Below the pieces are notes generated by a model, which had not been told where the DNA came from, did not search any database, and saw only the letters and a program-made list of their open reading frames with translations. The translations under genes and the position numbers were made by a program. Source: Fibrobacter sp. UWT2 (GTDB lineage Bacteria; Fibrobacterota; Fibrobacteria; Fibrobacterales; Fibrobacteraceae). From it: a stretch of 64,000 nt of DNA. Below, in pieces: positions 58,501 through 64,000 of the stretch (positions are counted from its first letter, which is position 1; each line of letters begins with the position of its first letter). The stretch covers positions 1 through 64,000 of the forward strand of contig NZ_FRBF01000004.1 of NCBI RefSeq assembly GCF_900142545.1, given 5' to 3'.

Positions 58501-59430
58501 ACCGAATACCAGGGCGAACAAAAAGAAAAACGCCCGCCCATGAACAAGCGCCTTATCGAAAGCTTGATTATGGCTGGCGCCCTTGACGAATTCCCGGGCA
58601 ACCGCGCCGTACTCATGGCAACTGTGGACCGCGCCATGGAAGTGGCTGCCCGCAGCCAAGAAGATAAAGACCGCGGTCAGATGTCGCTCTTTGACATGGG
58701 CGGCGGAGCACCTTCTATGGATAGCTCTGCCGAAGTCCTCGAAGAAGCAGAAGAATGGTCTGCCATGGAAATGCTCAACAAGGAACGCGATGTGGTGGGC
58801 ATGTTCTTGTCGGGGCATCCGCTCGATGAATTCCGGCCGGAACTGCAGGGCTTTACCTCTTGCTCCTTGGACGAAGAAGAATTGGAACGTCACGAAGGCG
58901 GTACCGTGATTGTGGGCGGTGTGGTGACCAAGCTCCGTTCGATTGAAACCAAGCGCGGCGATACGATTGGCGCCGGCTCCATTCAAGACTTCCACGGCGA
59001 CTTGGAAATGTTCTTCAAGAAGGACCTGTGGGAAAAATTCCGCGACACCGTGGCGCTTGACGACCGCGTGCTGGTGAAGGGAACGCTTGAACACCAGCGT
59101 ATGGGTGATGGCATGCAGCTGGTTGTCGAAGAAGTCATCCAGCTGGACCGCGTACGTTCGGACATGGTGAGCCACATTCATGTGGTCTTCTATTCTTCGA
59201 TGGTGGATGACGCCTTTGCCGATAAACTTATGACGGCCATGGAAAAATATGAACCCTTTGAAGGGGAACGTGGCTGTGAAATCGTTGCCCACGTGGAAAC
59301 GGAATCGGGCAATGTCCATGTGCTTAGTCTCAAGAACAAGAAAGTGGTTTATACTCCCGAATTGTTGCAGTTTTTGCGCAAGGATCTAGGCGCCTTGAAG
59401 GTTTGGGTCTCGAACCGTGCCAAACGGTAA
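55570..59430 (+). CDS. dnaE: DNA polymerase III alpha subunit
   Basis: DnaE, 1286 residues, the replicative polymerase. It has a PHP domain (FVHLQVHSEFSVLQSSARLDG, ALTDHGAMFG), a C-family palm with catalytic acids in MPDIDTDFADRDRG (D506, D508, D510), and PGRGSAAGSLVTYIIGITDIDP, fingers with NKSHAAAYAYVAYQTAYLKAHY, a helix-hairpin-helix region, and an OB domain (VIVGGVVTKLRSIETKRGD) near 1110-1180. It is longer than E. coli DnaE (1160), with an acidic-basic insertion near residues 330-400. No clear Shine-Dalgarno precedes ATG 55570. It overlaps lpxB by 14 bases. Confidence 0.98.
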   Translation: MAFVHLQVHSEFSVLQSSARLDGILAAAADENAPAVALTDHGAMFGILEIQTRGKDMNKARKEKGLPPVKTIYGCHIYVDTSSANQKDPITFERLTLLVENEAGYYNLLRIVSYRYEDGDRWAEIPSVPLSVIEEHKEGIIAIAGDFFSKYGQSVAAGRNSVAREYMEALDKIFDHDHLYISVCDNGVPQQKLLNDFNVQLAGELGREIVAVADVHYIKAEDAEAHKVLRCISLKETLNGFDDKRFPTDKFYFRSEAEMVELFGHIPGAIENTVKIAERCNYTVKTGIGDEFWPRFKIPDEFLASEEYQSIKAIMKAEFDAEYPVVRERELKGVIKDKKKKVQESYCAEKGIEPDALTDDDKAEIERLSQPEFFDEADNKAWDKAVHRWCKPGSDSDIYITHLCNQRLQWRFPKEDFKFPAHETDVGKRMYKELNCIRNMNVAGYLLIVWDFINWSREHGIPVGPGRGSAAGSLVTYIIGITDIDPLTFDLLFERFLNPERVSMPDIDTDFADRDRGRVIQYVTDKYGKECVGQIITYGMLKSKAVITDVARVLGLPPAEAKQITKLFPQRTLNFSLKQAWTGKDKKGNNLEDGYSPEPLQAMIGSRASYQNLWDIAKKLEDLPRQTGVHACGVVITPTPIYNLAPLYRAAPEDTPVVMYDKHYAEDIGLLKMDFLGLINLSIIQDTVNMVKKNRSIELDMGHIPLDDKETFDLLGKGMTTTVFQFESPGMQKYLRELKPTRIFDLIAMNALYRPGPIDQIPHFIARKNGQEEIDCYHPDLEQVLGETYGVIVYQEQVMKLAQILGGYTLGGADNIRRIMAKKMPEKMAKLEPEFFQKCLDKGYDKDMIQKVWNAVLPFCGYAFNKSHAAAYAYVAYQTAYLKAHYGPEYMAASMTSKMGKTEDIVTIILECKRLDIEVVSPNINASMGEFVANKEGQILFGLAGIRNVGLAVVEDIIAERERRGKFKDIFDFCKRVTEYQGEQKEKRPPMNKRLIESLIMAGALDEFPGNRAVLMATVDRAMEVAARSQEDKDRGQMSLFDMGGGAPSMDSSAEVLEEAEEWSAMEMLNKERDVVGMFLSGHPLDEFRPELQGFTSCSLDEEELERHEGGTVIVGGVVTKLRSIETKRGDTIGAGSIQDFHGDLEMFFKKDLWEKFRDTVALDDRVLVKGTLEHQRMGDGMQLVVEEVIQLDRVRSDMVSHIHVVFYSSMVDDAFADKLMTAMEKYEPFEGERGCEIVAHVETESGNVHVLSLKNKKVVYTPELLQFLRKDLGALKVWVSNRAKR

Positions 59431-60484
59431 ACCCTACATACTTTTTTGCGCGGGCGAAGATTCGGGGGATTGCATCGGCGAACCCCTTGTAAAAGCGATA
59501 GCTTCTCAATATGTGGCAAAAGGCTCGGGCGGCAAGCGTATGCAGAACGCAGGGCTATTGCCATTAGTGGATTTCGAGAACTTGCCGGTGTCCGGCTTTG
59601 GCGATGTCTTGCCGAAGTACTTCGAGCTGCGCAAGAGTTTTAATAAGTTGAAAATCGCGTTGGAGTCGCCGGAGTGCCTCGGCCTGGTAGCGATTGATTA
59701 TCCGGGCTTCAACATGAAATTGGCGAAGCTGGCAGGGAAGTTGCGTAAGCCGGTTTTGTATGTGGCGCCCCCGCAAGTGTGGGCCTGGAAGCGTAAGCGT
59801 GCGCAAGTTCTAGCGAAAAATCCCTATGCTAAACTAGCGGTGTTCTTTGACTTTGAAGAGGCTGTTTATAAAGCTGCCGGTTGCAATGTTGTCCGCGTGC
59901 AACATCCTTTTTGCGAGGCTGATTCCGTTGCCTCTCATTCGTCAAAAAACATCCTTCTTTTTCCCGGGAGCCGCAAGTCCCAGGCCCTCCGTAATTTGCC
60001 CGTGTTTCTAAAAGCGGTGCAAAAGACACAGAATGTGATCTTGGTCGCCGCACGGCAGGAGCTGGTTCCCGCGTTTAAGAAGTATAATCTTCAAGTGGTT
60101 GTCGCTCCTCAAAGCGTTGAGGACCGCATGTCTCTTTATCGGAGTGCAGAATACGCCATTACTGCTCCTGGAACTGCCACCTTGGAATTAGCTCTGTCTG
60201 GAGTTCCCTTTACAGTATGTACCAGGCCGGATCCGCTGACCTATGTGCTTGGTCGTCTGTTTATCAAGACGAAATTTTTCGCCTTGCCGAACATCATACT
60301 GGGTCGTCTTGTGTTCCCAGAACACATCGTTTCCCCTTGGTGTACACGAAATAACGTGAACCTGTCGTGCACGAAGTGCGATGATGTAAGTGCGGAAATT
60401 CGTGAAAAACTTGCGGTCGGGAAAACCTTGGAGCAGTTAGCGTTTGAATTTCTTGGCCAACTCGTCGAGCGTGAACCGCAATAA
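59417..60484 (+). CDS. lpxB: Lipid-A-disaccharide synthase
   Basis: LpxB, 355 residues, joins UDP-2,3-diacylglucosamine and lipid X into the lipid A disaccharide at the inner membrane. The N-terminal CAGEDSGDCIGEPLV is the GExSGD signature; AIDYPGFNMKLAKLA, VAPPQVWAWKRKR and LFPGSRKSQ are family motifs, and APGTATLELALSGVPFTV lies near the end. GTG 59417 overlaps the dnaE stop, indicating coupling. The 3' end overlaps convergent mutL by 48 bases. It is slightly shorter than E. coli LpxB (382). Confidence 0.94.
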   Translation: MPNGKPYILFCAGEDSGDCIGEPLVKAIASQYVAKGSGGKRMQNAGLLPLVDFENLPVSGFGDVLPKYFELRKSFNKLKIALESPECLGLVAIDYPGFNMKLAKLAGKLRKPVLYVAPPQVWAWKRKRAQVLAKNPYAKLAVFFDFEEAVYKAAGCNVVRVQHPFCEADSVASHSSKNILLFPGSRKSQALRNLPVFLKAVQKTQNVILVAARQELVPAFKKYNLQVVVAPQSVEDRMSLYRSAEYAITAPGTATLELALSGVPFTVCTRPDPLTYVLGRLFIKTKFFALPNIILGRLVFPEHIVSPWCTRNNVNLSCTKCDDVSAEIREKLAVGKTLEQLAFEFLGQLVEREPQ

Positions 60485-62332
60485 GGTCGGGTGTCCGTAA
60501 GGCGACTTGAGCGGTTCCTCGGTCAGCATGAGCTGGCTTACGAGGGCGGCCATTTCTTCGGGCTTTAGCTTGTCGCCGGCCTGGTAAGCGTTGGTGCTTG
60601 CCCAAGCCTTGGCGATGGTGTCTTGGATTTTAACCATGTCACCTTCGCCCTTGCCTTCGTCGCCGATGCTATCCAAGAAATCCTTGACGGCCTTGATGGC
60701 GCGGGAAAGGGGAAGTGCGCTAGGAATGGCGCGAATCTGGTAGGTCTCGCCTCCAAAATGCTCAATGTAAAAGCCCAAATGCTTGAACTGGTCTTCAACG
60801 CTCTTGAGGGCTTCCACTTCCAGCTTGGAAAGTTCCAAAAGTTCCGGGAACAAAAGCTCCTGACTGTCGAGGGCGGACCCGTTTCTTAAAGTGGCAAGAG
60901 CTTGTTCATATAGAACGCGGGAATGGGCTGCATGTTGGTCAATGACCAAAAGTCCATTCGAATCGTCACCTGCGATGTAGGTGTTTGCAATCTGGAAAAA
61001 TGTCGGTGGCGTCCACTGTACAGCGGGCTCGGCAACTTCGTTCACCTTGCCTTCCAGCGAAATCACCTTGCCTGCTTCAGGCGTGCTGAACAAATCTTGA
61101 GCTAAATCGTTTTGCTGAACGCTCTTACGGGGCTTTTCGTAAGTGAATCCTGTGGTCGGGAAATTTGACATTTCGGGAATGTCCCCGCTGGATTCTTTGG
61201 TGGAAAAGCTTGGTGCGGGATTAGCGGCTGGCTTGAAGATTGGCTCCTCGAAACCGTAGGGCACCTTGGGGGTGTTGTCCTGCAGTTCGGTTTTGCCGGT
61301 GCCTGCAATTTCTTCGCTCAAGTCAATCAGCGGAGAATTAGCTTCCATGTCCTTGGTAAACGTGTCACGAATGGCGTGGGAGACGACCAGGAAAACCAAA
61401 TTTTGGTTTGCAAAACGGACTTCGCGCTTGGCGGGGTGCACGTTGACGTCAAATTCCATGTCGGGCATGTCCAGAAACAGCACCGAAACGGGCTTGCATT
61501 GGGCACCATAGGGCTCGTAGGCTTGCTGGACAGCCTTGCTCACCATCTTACTTTCGATGGGGCGGTTGCGAATAAACAAAAACTGGTGGTTGCGCTTGCC
61601 GTTTGTTTCTGTAGTGGGGGATACGTAACCCCAAACGTGTACGCCTGCTTCGGTGTAGTCGACCGGCAAAAGAACTTTGGCGATCTTGGAGCCGATAGCT
61701 TCGGCAATTCGGTTGCGGAGTTCGCCCGGAACGCCGGTAAACACGGTTTTTTCGCCGACTTTGTAGTCAAAGCGGATGTCGGGGTGCGCAATAGCTGTTT
61801 TTAGGACAACATCTAAAATTCGGGTGCTTTCGGCCGTTTCGCTGCTCAGGAAGTTGCGGCGAACGGGAGTGTTGTAAAACAGGTTTTCTACCAAAAAGGT
61901 GGTACCACGGCTGGCCTGAACGTCCTGTTTTTCGACAACGTTTCCGCCTTCAAGAAGAATGCGGCCGCTGTCGCCATCATCGGTAGCGCTGGTGATGGTT
62001 AATTTGGATACAGCGGCAATAGAGGCCACGGCTTCGCCTCTAAAACCATTTGTATGTAAATGGAACAGGTCGTCTGCACTGAAGAGTTTTGAGGTCGTGT
62101 GGCGCAAATAGCATAGGTCCAGATCGGCGGCGTTCATGCCTTTCCCGTTGTCTGAAACCTGGATTTTTTTCTTGCCGCCTTCTTCGATGGAAACCTGTAT
62201 ACGGGAGGCTCCTGCATCAATCGCATTTTCAATCAGCTCTTTTACTGCCGATGCGGGGCGCTCTATAACCTCGCCAGCAGCGATTTTATTGATGATTTCA
62301 TCCGATAAAACGTGTATTTCAGCCGATTTCAT
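60437..62332 (-). CDS. mutL: DNA mismatch repair protein MutL
   Basis: MutL, 631 residues, links MutS mismatch recognition to strand removal. The GHKL ATPase at the N-terminus has IAAGEVIERPASAVKELIENAIDAGA, DNGKGM, TNGFRGEAVASIAAVSKL and ASRGTTFLVENLFYNTPVR. A variable linker (about 340-430) leads to the C-terminal dimerisation domain. DQHAAHSRVLYE is present, but the DQHAxxE(x)4E endonuclease motif is incomplete here (Ser-Arg-Val after the His). ATG 62332 has no Shine-Dalgarno and is four bases after TATATTTG. Confidence 0.97.
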   Translation of the reverse strand: MKSAEIHVLSDEIINKIAAGEVIERPASAVKELIENAIDAGASRIQVSIEEGGKKKIQVSDNGKGMNAADLDLCYLRHTTSKLFSADDLFHLHTNGFRGEAVASIAAVSKLTITSATDDGDSGRILLEGGNVVEKQDVQASRGTTFLVENLFYNTPVRRNFLSSETAESTRILDVVLKTAIAHPDIRFDYKVGEKTVFTGVPGELRNRIAEAIGSKIAKVLLPVDYTEAGVHVWGYVSPTTETNGKRNHQFLFIRNRPIESKMVSKAVQQAYEPYGAQCKPVSVLFLDMPDMEFDVNVHPAKREVRFANQNLVFLVVSHAIRDTFTKDMEANSPLIDLSEEIAGTGKTELQDNTPKVPYGFEEPIFKPAANPAPSFSTKESSGDIPEMSNFPTTGFTYEKPRKSVQQNDLAQDLFSTPEAGKVISLEGKVNEVAEPAVQWTPPTFFQIANTYIAGDDSNGLLVIDQHAAHSRVLYEQALATLRNGSALDSQELLFPELLELSKLEVEALKSVEDQFKHLGFYIEHFGGETYQIRAIPSALPLSRAIKAVKDFLDSIGDEGKGEGDMVKIQDTIAKAWASTNAYQAGDKLKPEEMAALVSQLMLTEEPLKSPYGHPTLLRFTLDELAKKFKR

Positions 62333-62336
62333 GCCC

Positions 62337-62344
62337 CAAATATA
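62337..62344 (-). promoter_or_regulatory. TATATTTG box, 4 bases before mutL start
   Basis: Minus strand reads TATATTTG, GGGC, ATG, with no room for a ribosome binding site. Confidence 0.6.
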
Positions 62345-62445
62345 GCCTTTTGGGGGTGAAAATCATATTTTTTTTGCTAAATTAATAGTACGAAAAGGCT
62401 GAGTGGCGTTTTTCAAAAAATACCATTCAATAGAGTGAGGTAAAA

Positions 62446-63741
62446 GTGCTTTCTAACCTATTCCTTCAGTTGACTCACATTGAGTTGCTCATCTCATACC
62501 CTGTCAAGGACATCTTGACTCTAATTAAGCGTGATCCTCGTTTCAATGTCAAGTTGCTAAACGACATCTACTACGAAGATTCCTTTGTGGATGAGAGCGT
62601 TCACCGCCTGATGATGAACAATGTGGTAAACTGGCTCTATGAACGTGGCGAAAATCCGGACGAATTTGTGCAGCGCATTATGGACCGTTGCGCCACCTTC
62701 GAAGCGATTCCTGCTCGTAGCGTGCTTCGTTCTTACCTCCCGTACGTTTCGCAGTTCTATGCAACCGAAGACGTCCGTCAGCTCTGCCTCGATATTATTC
62801 CGAAACGTTATCCGCTGCTTTCCAATGCGAAGTTCCTCCGCCGCGAACTGACCGATGGTTTCCGCAAGGAATACTTCACCTATCGGTTTGACTCCCCGGG
62901 CATGCTGATTACGAACCCCATGCGCTGGTTCAACGGCCTGGTGCAGATCGGTGCAATTCTTTTGAACACTCCGCCTTACGAAAAGATCGAATACAAGGCT
63001 TGCCAGACCTCTTTTGTCGAAGCTCTTGAAAATCGTGCTACGGCCGAAGTCCGCGATGGCTTTGTGTATGTGAACGGAAAACAGGTAGGTGAATACAAGA
63101 CCTTTGGCGATTGCCTTGCTGAATATGGTCTTGAATGGGAATTTGAAGCCGAAAAGAAGATGGCTTGCATCCGCGCAACCGAAGATGTTGTCGACGAAAA
63201 GGTGGGTGCAACTCTGATTCAGAAGGGCTGCTATTACGGCGCACCGGCTAGCGTGGTCTACTTTGATTACAAGGCCAATGTGATCGCTCCGGAACCGTTC
63301 AACAAGCTCATGAGCGCAGTGGTCAAGCAGGAATTCGATTCTTGGGAACCCATCCAGAAGGCTCAGGAACAGTTGCTTGAAGCCATGAACGACTCCGTGA
63401 CAATCATCTACTACAAGAGCGATGATTCGATCTCGGTGAACAACAAGCACTTGATGCGTAATGTGCCTGCTCGTATTCTTCGTAACCTGCTCCGCGAATA
63501 CAGCGCTACCGGTCGTGAAGAATTTGAAAACCGTGAATTTAAGCGTGATCCGTCTATCTGCATGGATCCGCTGCGTCCGAACTTCGAAAGCCGCTTGAAC
63601 CGAGTCATTGCTCATATCAACGGTTCTGATGATCCGGAACATCCGTCTGAAGGCGTGAAGAAGTTCTTCGAAATTGAACGTCACCGCCGCGGTGGTTTCC
63701 GTTTCGTTCCGAAGTGCAAGATTATTTTCCGCGAAGAGTAA
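62446..63741 (+). CDS. Unrecognised cytosolic protein with possible C-terminal winged helix
   Basis: A 431-residue protein with no signal peptide or membrane helix. I recognise no family. The N-terminal 200 residues look helical (VDESVHRLMMNNVVNWLYERG, DGFRKEYFTYRFDSPG). The C-terminal part (about 325-431) has a helical stretch RILRNLLREYSATGREEFENREF, then FESRLNRVIAHING and the closing RHRRGGFRFVPK. This layout recalls the OmpR-type winged helix, where two helices precede a recognition helix and a G-x-R-F wing. A DNA-binding role is only suggested. Start GTG 62446 follows GAGG at five bases. Biased codons suggest good expression. Confidence 0.7.
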   Translation: MLSNLFLQLTHIELLISYPVKDILTLIKRDPRFNVKLLNDIYYEDSFVDESVHRLMMNNVVNWLYERGENPDEFVQRIMDRCATFEAIPARSVLRSYLPYVSQFYATEDVRQLCLDIIPKRYPLLSNAKFLRRELTDGFRKEYFTYRFDSPGMLITNPMRWFNGLVQIGAILLNTPPYEKIEYKACQTSFVEALENRATAEVRDGFVYVNGKQVGEYKTFGDCLAEYGLEWEFEAEKKMACIRATEDVVDEKVGATLIQKGCYYGAPASVVYFDYKANVIAPEPFNKLMSAVVKQEFDSWEPIQKAQEQLLEAMNDSVTIIYYKSDDSISVNNKHLMRNVPARILRNLLREYSATGREEFENREFKRDPSICMDPLRPNFESRLNRVIAHINGSDDPEHPSEGVKKFFEIERHRRGGFRFVPKCKIIFREE

Positions 63742-63826
63742 ACACCAGTTTACTGAATCCGAAAATGTAATTGAAACGGATTTAGAAAATAAGCAAATTG
63801 GTAGTTCTCAAGGGCAAATAAAAGGG

Positions 63827-63834
63827 TATATTTG
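63827..63834 (+). promoter_or_regulatory. TATATTTG box in the last intergenic region
   Basis: No coding start follows within 160 bases, but a terminator does, which suggests a non-coding transcript from about 63840. Confidence 0.45.
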
Positions 63835-63839
63835 GAATC

Positions 63840-63970
63840 GTGAACGGTAGAAGGGTAAATCCTGAAACGACTCTATCATTGCTCCCCTCCTGGTAGGTTC
63901 AAGGTTCCACATACCGATTCATATTTTCTCCTTCTTAGGAAAGGGTTCCCGCAAGGGAGCCCTTTCTTTC
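63840..63970 (+). ncRNA. Possible small RNA, about 130 bases
   Basis: A promoter-like TATATTTG box is followed by about 100 non-coding bases and a strong hairpin terminator (63940-63965). TGAAC (63841-63845) could pair with GTTCA (63897-63901). I see no match to 6S, SRP, tmRNA or RNase P signatures. It could also be the leader of a gene beyond the window. Confidence 0.3.
63940..63970 (+). terminator. Hairpin terminator
   Basis: AAAGGG-TTCCC pairs with GGGAG-CCCTTT around the tetraloop GCAA (11 bp, one wobble), followed by CTTTC. Confidence 0.7.
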
Positions 63971-63997
63971 ATTTGTTTCTTTAGAAACAAATGAAAG
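63966..63997. other. Perfect 14-bp inverted repeat at the right edge
   Basis: CTTTCATTTGTTTC (63966-63979) pairs with its exact complement at 63984-63997 around TTTA. AT-rich. Could be an operator or a second hairpin. Confidence 0.6.
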
Positions 63998-64000
63998 CTA

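Noticed and set aside
63840-63970. 6S RNA, SRP RNA or tmRNA at the right edge
   Set aside because: None of the diagnostic sequences (SRP GGAA tetraloop region, tmRNA tRNA-like ends, 6S bubble layout) could be found.

Overview
The window looks like a chromosomal segment of a Fibrobacter-type bacterium (Fibrobacterota, the fibre-degrading rumen and gut group). This is inferred from several things seen together: a secreted GH16 glucanase and a PL1 pectate lyase, long Ser-rich linkers, shared C-terminal sorting-type domains ending in a Gly-x-Tyr-x-L-R-x-G pattern, many Ser-rich lipoproteins, a Gram-negative outer-membrane gene set (bamA, skp, lpxB), and promoter boxes of the type TATATTTG, as in the related Bacteroidota. 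There is no rRNA, CRISPR array, prophage or recognisable insertion sequence. Gene density is high, and no gene-free stretch much exceeds 320 bases.

Layout. 1-12 kb: secreted GH16 enzyme, a lipoprotein, rlmI-like methyltransferase, VanZ-like protein, murB, a short DnaG-like primase coupled to mtgA, argG, two outer-membrane-type proteins, a TM2 protein coupled to rdgB, and a lone ABC-2 permease. 12-18 kb: pectate lyase, then carboxynorspermidine dehydrogenase-like gene plus speA (polyamines), a tRNA with CAU anticodon and coaX. 18-28 kb: a membrane diguanylate cyclase, a UDP-glucuronate decarboxylase-like epimerase, trpS, an OLD-family ATPase/nuclease, bamA-skp, and a priming glycosyltransferase with a GGDEF-like front domain. 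28-40 kb: a GLUG-repeat surface protein, hom, a second priming glycosyltransferase, nadC, maeB, a small secreted protein and valS. 40-51 kb: a Ser-rich lipoprotein, a DUF4832-like and a GH18 protein side by side, der-plsY-gpsA, and a lipoprotein/beta-barrel pair. 51-64 kb: an LPG-synthase-type membrane protein, a methyltransferase, a GT4 glycosyltransferase, a lipoprotein with a tandem LamG-like duplication, dnaE-lpxB, mutL, an unrecognised 431-residue protein and a possible small RNA.

How the genes work together. Most are housekeeping genes (translation, replication and repair, amino acids, cofactors, lipids and envelope), interspersed with secreted carbohydrate-active enzymes. Envelope building is a recurrent theme: murB and mtgA for peptidoglycan, plsY and gpsA for phospholipid, lpxB for lipid A, bamA and skp for outer-membrane proteins, and two priming transferases with UXS and GT4 for surface polysaccharide.

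The most interesting non-coding signal is a TA(T/A)(A/T)TTTG-type box placed only 4-8 bases before the start codon of about ten genes that have no Shine-Dalgarno sequence, which suggests leaderless mRNAs. Other patterns worth a look are dispersed 7-bp tandem repeats that supply stop codons, a modular intergenic repeat with three-base-loop GC hairpins, a BamA with a large insertion in POTRA3 and no obvious start codon, and a possible small RNA at the right edge.
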